64,000 bases of DNA from Rhizosaccharibacter radicis. Its GTDB lineage: Bacteria > Pseudomonadota > Alphaproteobacteria > Acetobacterales > Acetobacteraceae. The stretch lies in contig JAMZEJ010000006.1 of assembly GCA_024508355.1 (NCBI GenBank), positions 124,001 to 188,000 on the forward strand. The letters run 5' to 3'. The position numbers were made by a program, and so were the translations under genes. The notes below the pieces were generated by a model. That model was not told the DNA's origin and searched no databases. It saw only the letters and a list, made by a program, of their open reading frames with translations. This document shows, piece by piece, positions 27,211 through 36,303 of this stretch; positions within the stretch are counted from its first letter, which is position 1; each line of letters begins with the position of its first letter.

Positions 27211-28308
27211 CTAGATCGGTTGGTCCTCCGGACGGCTCCAGTCCCGCCAAAGCAGGATCAGGGCGGCCATGATCGCGGGGCCGACGAACAGGCCCAGCAG
27301 GCCCCAGAATTCGACCCCGCCCAGGATGCCGAGCAGCACCCACAGAAACGGCAGCTTCGTGGCGCCTCCGATCAGCACCGGCCGGACGAAATGGTCGGCG
27401 ACGAAGATCACCACCATGCCGAACACGAACAAGCAGATCGCGGCGGTGGCGCTGCCCCCTGCCAGCGCGAGTGCCGAGGCGAGCGCCACCGCGATCACGG
27501 CGCAGAACGGGATCATGGCCGCGACCGCGGTGACCACCCCGAACAGGGTGGGGTGGGGCGTTCCCGCGACCGCATAGGCCACGCCCAGCAGAGCGCCTTC
27601 GCCCAGTCCCACCAGCACCAGCCCGTCCACGGTGCCGTGCACGGAGGCGATCATCTGCCGGCCGATATGCTCGCCGCGGGTTCCGAACGCCCGGCGGCTG
27701 ACGCGCCGCATCTGCTGCACCACGGCGTCGCCCTCGCGGAACAGAAAGAACAGCGTGATCAGGGTGAAGGCGAACAGGGTCGCCCGGTGCGCGACCTGGG
27801 AGCCCACCTGGCGGGTGAGCTGCATGGTGTGGCCGCTGCGGATCGAATCGAACAGGTCGGACGCGTCGTCGGGATCGGTGAGGTTCTCCTGCCACAGGCG
27901 GCTGGCCTCGGCCTGACCGATCGGCAGCCGGTGGATCCATTGCGGCACCGGCACGCCGGTGCGGCGCGCGTGGTCGATCCAGGCGATGACCCCACGTGCC
28001 TCGCGTCCCGCTTCCACCCCGATCAGCACCAGCGGCACCAGGAACACCAGACCGATCACCAGGGTGAACAGCAACGGCAGCAGCAGGTTGTGCTTGCCGG
28101 GGGGCCAGCGCCGCTTGGCACGACGGAACAGCGGCCATGCGGCGATGGCGATCACCGCCGCCCATGCCAGCGCCGGCAGGAAGTCGCGCAGGGTCAGCAG
28201 GCCGAGCACCACCAGCAGGACGCCGAGCATCGTCCTGGCGATCGCCTGGAACCGCCCTTCCGGTTCGGGCGGCGGAGCGGCATCGGCGGCGGGATGGTCG
28301 GGAGACAT
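27211..28308 (-). CDS. AI-2E family transporter (PerM/TqsA-like)
   Basis: A 365-residue membrane protein with about eight helices. Features are the central conserved segment VVQQMRRVSRRAFGTRGEHI, followed by SVHGTVDGLVLVGLGEGALL, and VRPVLIGGATKLPFLWVLLG with FVGPAIMAALILLW at the end. The family includes TqsA, PerM and Na+/H+ antiporters, so quorum-signal export is only one possibility. The ATG at 28308 is preferred because AGGA lies 7 bases upstream; an earlier start at 28362 lacks one. Confidence 0.85.
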   Translation of the reverse strand: MSPDHPAADAAPPPEPEGRFQAIARTMLGVLLVVLGLLTLRDFLPALAWAAVIAIAAWPLFRRAKRRWPPGKHNLLLPLLFTLVIGLVFLVPLVLIGVEAGREARGVIAWIDHARRTGVPVPQWIHRLPIGQAEASRLWQENLTDPDDASDLFDSIRSGHTMQLTRQVGSQVAHRATLFAFTLITLFFLFREGDAVVQQMRRVSRRAFGTRGEHIGRQMIASVHGTVDGLVLVGLGEGALLGVAYAVAGTPHPTLFGVVTAVAAMIPFCAVIAVALASALALAGGSATAAICLFVFGMVVIFVADHFVRPVLIGGATKLPFLWVLLGILGGVEFWGLLGLFVGPAIMAALILLWRDWSRPEDQPI

Positions 28309-28486
28309 GGTCGTTCCTGGAGAAAGCCGGGAGCGCCCCGGCCATGGGTTGATGTTGGGCATGCAACGGTTGGCACGGCAATGCGTGCCGGCGAACGTCG
28401 TGGCTTCCTTCCGCGGCGATCGGCGGCATCATGTCGGTTCCGCACTCATCCGGAACCCCGGATGACAGGTCGAACCCGGAGAACGC

Positions 28487-29443
28487 ATGGCCCATCATCA
28501 CGTCGCGGCGACGCCCGAAACGATCAGGCTCGGCATCTTCGAGGCCGCTGCGGCCCCGGTGATCGAGATCGAGAGTGGCGACAGCGTGACGCTGGAATGC
28601 CTGTCCGGTGGCCCGGAGGTGATGCCGCAGGACGAGACCGCGTTTCCGGTCCCCGCCCGGCTCCGCGCCATCCATGACGCCGGCCTGCCGAGGATCGGCA
28701 CGCACATGCTCACCGGCCCGGTGGCGGTGCGCGGCGCCGAGCCGGGCGACATGCTGGAGGTGAGGGTGGACGCGGTGGAACTCGCGTCGGACTGGGGCTA
28801 TTGCGGCATCCGCCCGCTGGCGGGGACGGTGCAGGAGGATTTCTTGGACCGCTTCATGAGCCACATCCCGGTGGACCGTGCGCGGGGCGTCTGCTCCCTT
28901 CCCTGGGGCCCCGAGCTCGAGCTGAAGCCGTTCTTCGGGATCATGGGCGTGTCGCCGCCGCCGTCCTGGGGGCGCTTGTCGAGCCGGGAGCCGCGCGCGC
29001 ACGGGGGCAACCTGGACAACCGGGAGCTGGTCGCGGGCAGCAAGCTGTTCCTGCCGGTGTTCGTCCCGGGCGCCAACTTCTCGGCCGGGGACGGCCACGG
29101 CGTCCAGGGGGACGGCGAGGTGTGCGTCAACGGGCTGGAGATGTCGCTGGACGGGCGGTTCACCCTGGTGCTGCACAAGGGCGGCGGGGCGACCGACCCG
29201 GTCCTCCGGCATCCGGTCGCGGAAACGCCCACCCACTGGATCAGCATGGGGATGCACGAGCATCTCGACATGGCGATGAAGCAGGCGCTGCGGGAGATGA
29301 TCGCGCTGATCTGCGCGCGGAGCCACCTGACGCGCGAGCAGGCCTACCAGTTCTGTTCGCTGGCAGTCGATTTCCGCGTGACCCAGACCGTGAACGGCGA
29401 GAAGGGCATCCACGGCATGCTGCGCAAGGGCCTGCTGTTCTAG
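28487..29443 (+). CDS. acetamidase/formamidase family protein
   Basis: A 318-residue FmdA/AmdA-type hydrolase of formamide or short amides, releasing ammonia. Family segments are SGDSVTLECLSGGPE, LTGPVAVRGAEPGDMLEV, RPLAGTVQEDFLDRF, VSPPPSWGRLSSREPRAHGG and GDGEVCVNGLEM. A GGAG ribosome binding site precedes the ATG. No urea/amide ABC transporter is adjacent, so the physiological substrate is open. It is divergent from the AI-2E gene. Confidence 0.87.
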   Translation: MAHHHVAATPETIRLGIFEAAAAPVIEIESGDSVTLECLSGGPEVMPQDETAFPVPARLRAIHDAGLPRIGTHMLTGPVAVRGAEPGDMLEVRVDAVELASDWGYCGIRPLAGTVQEDFLDRFMSHIPVDRARGVCSLPWGPELELKPFFGIMGVSPPPSWGRLSSREPRAHGGNLDNRELVAGSKLFLPVFVPGANFSAGDGHGVQGDGEVCVNGLEMSLDGRFTLVLHKGGGATDPVLRHPVAETPTHWISMGMHEHLDMAMKQALREMIALICARSHLTREQAYQFCSLAVDFRVTQTVNGEKGIHGMLRKGLLF

Positions 29444-29511
29444 CATCGTCGCGCCCGCGTCCGGCCCCGGGGCCGATTTCGCCGGGCTGCGATCTGTTCT
29501 AGAGGAGCGGG

Positions 29512-30495
29512 ATGTCGTTTCCGCTTGAGGCCGCCCGGCCTGTTCTCAGCGTGGTGGTGCCCTGCTTCAACGAGGCCGAGGTGCTGCCGGCATTCCACGC
29601 CCGCTTGTCGGCGGTCATGGAGGCTTTGGGCGAAACCTGGGAGCTGGTGTGCGTCAACGACGGCAGCCGCGACGACACCTGGCGGGTGATGGGCACGCTG
29701 GCGGACGCCGATCCGCGGGTGGCGCTGGTCGATCTGAGCCGCAACTTCGGCAAGGAGATCGCCCTGACGGCGGGGCTCGACCACGCCCGGGCCAGCGGGG
29801 CGGTGGTGGTGATCGATGCCGACCTGCAGGACCCGCCGGAGGTGATCCCCGAGTTGGTCGCCGTGTGGCGGGAGGGGATCGACATGGTGTACGCGCGCCG
29901 GCGGGTGCGCGACGGCGAGAGCTGGTTCAAGCGGGCGACGGCCAGCGCCTTCTACCGGGTGATCGGGCGACTGGGGCACAAGGTGGAGATCCCGGCCGAC
30001 AGCGGCGATTTCCGGCTGCTCAGCCGGCGCGCGCTCGACGAGCTGCTGCGGCTTCGCGAGCATCATCGTTTCATGAAGGGGCTGTTCGCCTGGGTCGGCT
30101 TTCCGTCCCGCGCGGTGCTGTACGACCGGGCGCCCCGCGCCGCGGGGCAGACGAGCTGGAACTACTGGTCGCTGTGGAACTTCGCCATCGAGGGCATCAC
30201 CGGCTTCACCGTGGTGCCGCTCAAGATCGCGACCTATCTCGGCCTCGCGGTGGCGCTGGCGGCGATCCTGTTCGGCGGCCAGCTGATCGGCCGCACGCTG
30301 TTGTTCGGCAACCCGGTGCCCGGCTATCCGAGTCTGATGGCGGTGGTGCTGTTTCTCGGCGGCGTGCAGCTGATGACGCTAGGGGTCATCGGCGAGTATC
30401 TCGGCCGCATCTCCAACGAGACCAAGAACCGGCCGCTCTATGTTCTGCAGGACGTGCGCCCGGCACGCCTGGAAGCCATCGGCCGGCCAGTCTGA
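29512..30495 (+). CDS. family 2 glycosyltransferase, DPM1/GtrB-like
   Basis: A 327-residue polyprenyl-phosphate sugar transferase. The GT-A domain shows VVVPCFNEAEVLPAF, VCVNDGSRDDTWRVM, the DxD-type VIDADLQDPPEVIP and SGDFRLLSRRALDEL. Two C-terminal transmembrane helices (about 235-260 and 275-300) anchor it, as in GtrB, ArnC and PglX-type enzymes. The likely product is an undecaprenyl-phosphate-linked sugar used for surface glycan modification; the sugar is not predictable, and no flippase or GtrA is adjacent. Confidence 0.88.
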   Translation: MSFPLEAARPVLSVVVPCFNEAEVLPAFHARLSAVMEALGETWELVCVNDGSRDDTWRVMGTLADADPRVALVDLSRNFGKEIALTAGLDHARASGAVVVIDADLQDPPEVIPELVAVWREGIDMVYARRRVRDGESWFKRATASAFYRVIGRLGHKVEIPADSGDFRLLSRRALDELLRLREHHRFMKGLFAWVGFPSRAVLYDRAPRAAGQTSWNYWSLWNFAIEGITGFTVVPLKIATYLGLAVALAAILFGGQLIGRTLLFGNPVPGYPSLMAVVLFLGGVQLMTLGVIGEYLGRISNETKNRPLYVLQDVRPARLEAIGRPV

Positions 30496-30517
30496 CGGGG
30501 GACCGGTTTGACGGGGG

Positions 30518-31933
30518 TCAGCCGCCGGCGCCGCGAATGGCCTGCGCGAGACGGGTCGCGCGGTTGTCGGTGAGGCCCGACACGAAGTCGTTCATCAGCC
30601 GGTAGCTTTCCTCGATCGGCGTCCCGGGCGGCGGCGCGTGCTCGCCCATCAGGGTCAGCACCCGCGAGGCGCGGTAGCTGAGCTTGTCGCGATTGCCGAC
30701 CTCCAGCAGCTCGCGCACCGAATCCGAGCAGGCATCGAGCAGGGTGTCGATCGCCGCATAGGCGCCGATCTCGATCTCCATCTTCCGGCTGTGGGTGAAG
30801 ATGCGGTCGCGCGCCATCTGCTTGGCCGCACGGATGCCCTGGGCCACGCGGGGGGCACCGGCTTCCACCAGGGTCGAGGCGAAGCGGCCGCACAGGATCG
30901 CTTCGGCGTGGCTGAAGAAGCTCTGGACGCAATCCTCGATCAGCAGGTCGACCGCCTTGCCGCGCAGCCAGCGTATGCGCTGATTGTCGGTCAGGCTGGA
31001 GGCGGCACCGCGGAACTCCGCCTGCAGGGGGGCGGTGAGGAGGTCGCACAACAGCGCCTCGACGTCGGCCGGGGGCAGGATGCCCATCTCGATGCCGTCC
31101 TCGATGTCGATGATGGCGTAGCAGATGTCGTCGGCAGCCTCGACGAGATACACCAGCGGGTGTCGGGCGAACACGCCGGCCTCGTGTTCCACGATGCCGA
31201 GCTTGCCGCAGATCTCGGTGAAGATCGCGCGTTCGGAGTCGAAATAGTTGAACTTGCCCGGACGGTGGCGAGGCGCGTGCACGCTCGACCAGGGATATTT
31301 GATGAAGCTGGCGAGGGTGGCGTAGGTCAGGCGCAGTCCCACCGTGTCCACGAGGCTGGTGAGCAGGCGGAAGCCCTGGGCGTTGCCTTCGAAGGTCTTG
31401 AAGTCCTGGACGGCGGCGGGGGTGCATCCGGAGAAGAAGCCGATCGGGCGCCGGCTGTACCAATCGCGTACCGCGTATTCGCCCGCATGGCCGAAGGGCG
31501 GGTTGCCGATGTCGTGCGCGAGGCAGGCGGCCTGCACCACCGCGGCGACGTCGGCTGCGGCCACATGGGGCGGCAACTCTCCCGCCGCGGCCAGCCGCTT
31601 GCCGGTCAGCTCGCCGAGCGAACGGCCCACGCAGGACACCTCCAGCGTGTGGGTGAGACGGTTATGGACCCGGTCGTTCTCCGGCAGGGGATGAACCTGG
31701 GTCTTGCGCGACAGCTTGCGGAACGGCTCGGAGAAGATGAGCCGGTCATGGTCCTTCTGGTACTCCGACCGGCCGCCATCCGTGGGCGCCGCCGCCCGGC
31801 CGCCGAGCCGGGTGTTGTCGAGCAGGCGAGGCCAGGCCATCCGCTGCGGCCGCGGCGCCTTGGAGATCGACGCCGGCATGGCGACCAGCCCGCTCGTACC
31901 GTCGCGCAGACCCCGGAGCCTGTGCCCCTGCAT
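30518..31933 (-). CDS. dgt: deoxyguanosinetriphosphate triphosphohydrolase-like protein
   Basis: An HD-domain dNTPase of about 471 residues. The metal-binding pattern is RLTHTLEVSCVGRSL (H), CLAHDIGNPPFGHAGEY (HD) and EAADDICYAIIDIEDG (D), and RSEYQKDHDRLIFSEPFRKL marks the dGTPase family. Such enzymes hydrolyse dNTPs to nucleosides plus triphosphate, affecting dNTP pools and mutation or phage growth. The start at 31933 is chosen for a GGGGAG site 7 bases upstream; starts at 31879 or 31840 are possible, and those would match the shorter family length. Confidence 0.88.
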   Translation of the reverse strand: MQGHRLRGLRDGTSGLVAMPASISKAPRPQRMAWPRLLDNTRLGGRAAAPTDGGRSEYQKDHDRLIFSEPFRKLSRKTQVHPLPENDRVHNRLTHTLEVSCVGRSLGELTGKRLAAAGELPPHVAAADVAAVVQAACLAHDIGNPPFGHAGEYAVRDWYSRRPIGFFSGCTPAAVQDFKTFEGNAQGFRLLTSLVDTVGLRLTYATLASFIKYPWSSVHAPRHRPGKFNYFDSERAIFTEICGKLGIVEHEAGVFARHPLVYLVEAADDICYAIIDIEDGIEMGILPPADVEALLCDLLTAPLQAEFRGAASSLTDNQRIRWLRGKAVDLLIEDCVQSFFSHAEAILCGRFASTLVEAGAPRVAQGIRAAKQMARDRIFTHSRKMEIEIGAYAAIDTLLDACSDSVRELLEVGNRDKLSYRASRVLTLMGEHAPPPGTPIEESYRLMNDFVSGLTDNRATRLAQAIRGAGG

Positions 31934-32084
31934 CGGGTGCTCCCCGGCCGCGTGATCCTGGCTTCGGCGGCCCGGAATGCGGAAGTCCTCTGGCTCGCGG
32001 CTGCTCATCGGGCAACATGGTGGGGATTTGGAACGGGGGCTGCAATGCCTCCATGGCGGCGGGCGGTCGGAGAGCGAGTCGGGC

Positions 32085-32846
32085 ATGCACGAGGTTCTCG
32101 ACGCGACGGCCTATTTCGCCGCCTTCTTCGGCGCCGCGACGGCTGGGCTGCTGCTGCATCACCGGCTGCCATCCCATCACCGGCACGAGCGCTCCCACGA
32201 GGTGCTGCGGGCCGTCACCGGCATGATTGCCCTGATCGCCTCCGTGCTCCTGGCCTTCCTGGTGACCTCCATGCAGGAGCGGTTCGACAAGGTGGATGGC
32301 GACGTCCAGAGCTATGCCGCCGATCTGGCGTCTCTCGACGCGACCATGCGGGATTACGGCGCGGACACGGTTCCGGCGCGAGACCTCCTGCGGGCCTACA
32401 CGGACCGTGCGGTGAAGGATCTGTGGCCGGGCAACGACCAGGACCCGGTGTTGCAGGACACGGAGGCCGGAGGTCTGATGCGCGCCCTATCGCGCGCGGC
32501 GCTGGAACTGGAGCCTTCGGACCGCCGCCAGCGCATCCTGCTGCCGGAGATCGCCAGCGAGATCCGGATGGTGTCCACCCGCCGTCTGCTGCTGGCTGAG
32601 CAGGGCGTGGGCGGCGTCCCGACGCCGTTCCTGCTGCTGACCGGCGCCTGGCTGACGCTGTGCTTCGCCGCCTTCGGCTTCAACGCGCCACGCAACGGCT
32701 TCGTGGTCGCGGTGCTGTTCTTTTCCACGGCGTCGCTGGCGGCGGCGATGTTCCTGATCATCGATCTGGGCACGCCGTTCGGCGGCTACGTGCAGGTATC
32801 GCCGGCGCCGATGCTTCGCGCTCTGGACGCCATGCGCTCCGGTTGA
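32085..32846 (+). CDS. DUF4239 membrane protein
   Basis: A 253-residue protein with N-terminal hydrophobic helices (FAAFFGAATAGLLLHHRLP and a second at about 45-65, TGMIALIASVLLAFLVTSM), a soluble helical middle, and two C-terminal helices (FLLLTGAWLTLCFAAFGFN and VAVLFFSTASLAAAMFLIID). This is the bestrophin-like DUF4239 layout; function unknown. GGAGAG precedes the ATG. It is divergent from dgt, so a shared promoter region lies at 31934-32084. Confidence 0.75.
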   Translation: MHEVLDATAYFAAFFGAATAGLLLHHRLPSHHRHERSHEVLRAVTGMIALIASVLLAFLVTSMQERFDKVDGDVQSYAADLASLDATMRDYGADTVPARDLLRAYTDRAVKDLWPGNDQDPVLQDTEAGGLMRALSRAALELEPSDRRQRILLPEIASEIRMVSTRRLLLAEQGVGGVPTPFLLLTGAWLTLCFAAFGFNAPRNGFVVAVLFFSTASLAAAMFLIIDLGTPFGGYVQVSPAPMLRALDAMRSG

Positions 32847-32868
32847 AAGCCCGGGCGGCGCGACCGTG

Positions 32869-33387
32869 CTAGCCGGCGAGCAGCCCGGCCAGGCCACCGA
32901 CCCCCAGCACCAGCAGCGGGCTGAGCTTGCTCCGGGTCAGGATGGCGGCGGCGATGATCGTGATGATCCAGGAGGAGGGGTCGCGGTCGTTGCGCAACGC
33001 CAGCACCACGCCGCTGCCGACCGTCAGCCCGATCGCCAAGGGCACCAGCGCCTGCTCCACCCGGAACCGCCACGCGGCCTTCTCGTGCCGCCGCCAGAAG
33101 CGGGCGGCGAGCGTCACCAGCAGGCTCGATGGGAGATACATGGCGAGGCAGGCGACCAGCGCGCCGGCGATCCCGGCCGCCTTCTGGCCGACCAGCGCCA
33201 CGATCAGCGAACCGGGGCCTGGCGCGGCCCGCGAAAGGGCGAACAGATCGACGAACTGTTCGGTGGTCATCCAGTGGTGCTGGTCCACCGCCGCATGCTG
33301 GATCGCCACCATCACCGCGTTGCCGCCGCCGAAGGCCAGCAGCGACAGACTGCCGAACAACAGCAGAAGCGAAAGCAGAACGGTCAT
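32869..33387 (-). CDS. chromate transporter, short subunit 2
   Basis: A 172-residue half-size CHR protein: LAFGGGNAVMVAIQHAAVD, ALSRAAPGPGSLIVALVGQK and a C-terminal hydrophobic region with TIIAAAILTRSKLSPLLVLG. The pair of short CHR genes in tandem is the split form of ChrA; both halves are needed for chromate efflux in studied cases. It starts 10 bases after the first half. Confidence 0.88.
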   Translation of the reverse strand: MTVLLSLLLLFGSLSLLAFGGGNAVMVAIQHAAVDQHHWMTTEQFVDLFALSRAAPGPGSLIVALVGQKAAGIAGALVACLAMYLPSSLLVTLAARFWRRHEKAAWRFRVEQALVPLAIGLTVGSGVVLALRNDRDPSSWIITIIAAAILTRSKLSPLLVLGVGGLAGLLAG

Positions 33388-33397
33388 CCGGCGCTCC

Positions 33398-33991
33398 TCA
33401 CGACCGCCGCCGTCCGAGCACCAGCAGCGCCAGGGGGAACAGCACCGCCACCACCAGCAGCAGGCGGATGCCGGCGGCGAGCGCCAGCACCGTGAGGATC
33501 GCGAACCCCGCGGCGGCGGCGCTGCGGATGCCGCCCTTGACCATTCGCAGTCCGGTCGCGACCACCAGGCCGATCGCCGCGGCGCCCATGCCGTCCAGCG
33601 CGTGCTCGACGGGGCGCGGGATATGCCGGCTGCCGTAGAGCCAGCCGAGGAACAGCACCACGGCGAAGGGCGGCAGCATCAGGCCGGCCAGCCCTGCCAC
33701 GGCCCCGCGGGCGCCGCGGAGGGTGGCGCCCACGAAGACGGCGAGATTGACCGCGTTCGGCCCCGGCGCGATCTGGCTGAGCGCGTAGCCCGAAAGGAAG
33801 CGCGGCTCGTCCATCCAGCGGCGTTCCTCCACCACCAGCCGTCTGATCCAGGCGGTGAGGCCGCCGCCGACGCTGAGCAGCGAGATGCGGGAGAAGGCCA
33901 GGAACAGGAGAAGCGTCGACGGGGCGGGTTCCACCGCGGGAAGCGCGTGGAGATCCGGCTCGGGCAGCGGGGTTGCAACCGGAACGGTCAT
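33398..33991 (-). CDS. chromate transporter, short subunit 1
   Basis: A 197-residue half-size CHR protein with SLLSVGGGLTAWIRRLVVEE, the signature GYALSQIAPGPNAVNLAVFV and several transmembrane helices. The N-terminal 25 residues are Pro-rich. The ATG lies at 33989-33991, 66 bases from the divergent PLD gene. No chromate regulator or chrB lies beside it, so the substrate may be another oxyanion. Confidence 0.88.
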   Translation of the reverse strand: MTVPVATPLPEPDLHALPAVEPAPSTLLLFLAFSRISLLSVGGGLTAWIRRLVVEERRWMDEPRFLSGYALSQIAPGPNAVNLAVFVGATLRGARGAVAGLAGLMLPPFAVVLFLGWLYGSRHIPRPVEHALDGMGAAAIGLVVATGLRMVKGGIRSAAAAGFAILTVLALAAGIRLLLVVAVLFPLALLVLGRRRS

Positions 33992-34057
33992 GCCCCGAAG
34001 ATAAGGAATCAAACCGTTAGCGACCAGCGTCCACGGTGGGCGGGAGATAGCCATACG

Positions 34058-35077
34058 ATGTCGAGTGACGGTGCCGGGTCCGACAGCGTGGCGGCGGCGG
34101 AGGTAGCGCCGGTGCGCCGGCTGCTGATCATGCCGGACAGCGGCCGCGAAGCGGTGCAGGCGTTGATCGACGCGGCGGCCAGCAGCATCACGCTCAAGAT
34201 CTACACCCTGACCGACCCGATCCTGCTGGCGGCGCTGCTGCGCGCGCAGGCACGCGGGGTGGCGGTACGGGTGATGCTCAACGCGGAACGCAACGACCGT
34301 TCGCGCGACAACGACGCCACGCGCCTGGCGCTCGTCGGCGGCGGCATCGAAGTCCGGTGGGGATCGTCGCGGCACGCCGCGACGCACGAGAAATCGCTGG
34401 TGATCGACGGACAGGAAGCGCTGATCTCGTCGTTCAACTACGCGGAGAAATACTTCACCGACACCCGCGACTACGGCATCGTCACCCGCGACCCGGCCGA
34501 GGTGCACGAGATCGTCGCCTGCTTCGAGGCGGACTGGAACGAGCACGCGTTCTGCCCGGCGGCGGACAGTCGGCTGCTGTGGGCACCCGGCACCTCGCGG
34601 CGTCAGGTCGCCGCCCTGCTGGGACAGGCCAGGCACTGCATCCACCTGCAGCACGCCAAGCTGGTGGATGCGACCGTGCTGCTGCATCTGATGGAAGCGC
34701 TGGAGCGCGGCGTGACGGTGCGTTTCCTTTGTCCCGGCGCCAAGGGTCTGCATGCCTGGGACAAGCCGGAAACGTTCGCCGCCCTGCGCATCCTGCGCAA
34801 CGCCGGTGGCAAGGTGCGGCGGCTGAAGACGCCGAAGATGCACGGCAACCTGACGCTGGTGGACGACAAGGTCGCGCAGCTGGGCTCTCTGCATTTCCAC
34901 CACACGGCGGCCGATTTCCGTCGGGAGCTGTCGATCGAGGTGGATGAACCCGCCATCGTTTCCGCGCTGGCCGCGCGTTTCCGCCAGGACTGGGATGCGG
35001 GCGAGCGTTACGTGCCGCCGGACCCGATCGCGCACGGCGATACCGATCCCGTGGACGACGAGATCTTCAAGGTCTGA
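34058..35077 (+). CDS. phospholipase D-like protein with one degenerate HKD motif
   Basis: A 339-residue protein with two PLD repeats. The first has a canonical motif H110-E-K112-(x4)-D117 followed by SSFN. The second (residues 262-269, HGNLTLVD) has asparagine instead of the catalytic lysine, followed by LGSLHF. PLD enzymes normally use both histidines and lysines in one active site, so activity may be altered. No signal peptide or membrane helix is seen, which suggests a cytosolic protein. It could be a cardiolipin synthase or nuclease relative; the substrate is not predictable. Confidence 0.8.
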   Translation: MSSDGAGSDSVAAAEVAPVRRLLIMPDSGREAVQALIDAAASSITLKIYTLTDPILLAALLRAQARGVAVRVMLNAERNDRSRDNDATRLALVGGGIEVRWGSSRHAATHEKSLVIDGQEALISSFNYAEKYFTDTRDYGIVTRDPAEVHEIVACFEADWNEHAFCPAADSRLLWAPGTSRRQVAALLGQARHCIHLQHAKLVDATVLLHLMEALERGVTVRFLCPGAKGLHAWDKPETFAALRILRNAGGKVRRLKTPKMHGNLTLVDDKVAQLGSLHFHHTAADFRRELSIEVDEPAIVSALAARFRQDWDAGERYVPPDPIAHGDTDPVDDEIFKV

Positions 35078-35462
35078 TTTCCTCGGGGGCGGTCGCGGCC
35101 GGGCGGTGCGGATGGCGCATCCCGGCACCCGGCCGGGAGCCTGGAGCCTGGAGCCTGGAGCCCGCGATAGCACCGCTCGGGAATGGCTTCGCCAGTGGTT
35201 TGGGCCTGACCGCAGCGCTGGCCGGGGGCGGTGGCGAAGCGCCGAGGGCGGGGATGCTGCGGTGGCGGGAGTATCTTGGTTTCCTCGGTGCCGCGGCCCG
35301 AGATGAAGACGCACGGCGCGCTCGTCCGCGCCTGCGCCCGGCCTCGTCCGACCCGCGATGGCGGGGGTCCGGCTTTGCGATCTGCCCGCCGGGGCGGGTC
35401 GCTCCCGACGCCGCCCGGTTGCCGCGCCTTGAAGCGATATCGAGCCGGGGGCTGCGGACGTC
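35078..35462. other. gene-free stretch between convergent genes
   Basis: This 385-base gap contains a short tandem repeat (35136-35162) and several GC-rich hairpin-prone runs, but I find no reading frame with a plausible start, ribosome binding site and homology. Frames that cross it are overlaps with the FAH hydrolase gene. Confidence 0.6.
35136..35162. repeat. 7-bp tandem repeat, unit GGAGCCT
   Basis: Three perfect copies of GGAGCCT plus a partial fourth (GGAGCC) in head-to-tail order. Located in the non-coding gap between the PLD gene and the FAH hydrolase. Function unknown; probable replication slippage. Confidence 0.9.
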
Positions 35463-36290
35463 TCAGTCGGCTTCGACAATGTTGCGTAGGGTGCCGATGC
35501 CTTCGATCTCGATCTCGACCGTTTGTCCGGCCCTCATGTAGAGGCGCGGCCGCCGGGCGACGCCGACCCCGGCGGGGGTTCCCGTGATGATCACGTCGCC
35601 CGGCTCCAGCGTCATCGCCTCGGACAGCAACGCGATCAGGGGGGCGACGCCGAACACCATGTCGTTCGTGGTGCCGTCCTGCATGATGTCGCCGTCGAGG
35701 CGGGTGCGGATCGACAGGCCGCGAGCGCCCGGCGGCAGCTCGTCCGGCGTCACCAGATCGGGTCCGAAGCCGCCGGTCCGGTCGAAGTTCTTGCCCATGC
35801 CCCACTGCGACGACCGGGTCTGGTAGTCGCGGAGGGTGGCGTCGTTGAAGCAGCTATAGCCCCCGACATGCGACAGCGCGTCGCCCTCGGCGATGCGCCG
35901 GCCGCCGGTGCCGACCACCACCGCGAGCTCCGCCTCGAAATCGAGTTTCGAGGATTCGCGCGGCAGCAGCAGGGCGGTCTCGTGCGCAGCGAGCGACGCG
36001 GCGGTGCGCAGGAACACGGTCGGGTAGTCCGGGAGCGGGTTGCCGGTCTCGGCCGCATGGTCGCGATAGTTCAGTCCGATGCACAGGATCTTGTTCGGAC
36101 GGGGCACGGGCGGAAGCAGTTTCACGGTGCCCGGCAGGTGGAGCGGACCGATGGGCGGCGCGGCCGTTCGCAGCCACCCGAACAGGGCGGCGGGATCGCG
36201 GATGAGCTGATCGAGCGGCTCGCGCACGCCGCCCGGGTCGCGGACGCCGTAGCGGGGCTGGCCGTCCTGTTCGAAGCAGATGATGCGCAT
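35463..36290 (-). CDS. fumarylacetoacetate hydrolase family protein
   Basis: A 275-residue FAH-superfamily enzyme. Markers are PNKILCIGLNYRDHAAETG, the metal-binding glutamates in DFEAELAVVVG, DYQTRSSQWGMGKNFD, and MTLEPGDVIITGTPAGVG. The family covers acylpyruvases, isomerases and oxaloacetate decarboxylases, so the exact reaction is open. It is the third gene of a minus-strand run with DUF488 and oligopeptidase B, 13 bases from the latter. Confidence 0.88.
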   Translation of the reverse strand: MRIICFEQDGQPRYGVRDPGGVREPLDQLIRDPAALFGWLRTAAPPIGPLHLPGTVKLLPPVPRPNKILCIGLNYRDHAAETGNPLPDYPTVFLRTAASLAAHETALLLPRESSKLDFEAELAVVVGTGGRRIAEGDALSHVGGYSCFNDATLRDYQTRSSQWGMGKNFDRTGGFGPDLVTPDELPPGARGLSIRTRLDGDIMQDGTTNDMVFGVAPLIALLSEAMTLEPGDVIITGTPAGVGVARRPRLYMRAGQTVEIEIEGIGTLRNIVEAD

Positions 36291-36303
36291 GGTGTGTTGG
36301 TCC

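Noticed and set aside
27095-29446. A 783-codon minus-strand frame joining the acetamidase region and the AI-2E region
   Set aside because: It overlaps the tRNA and two real genes in wrong frames. Composition is typical of a shadow.
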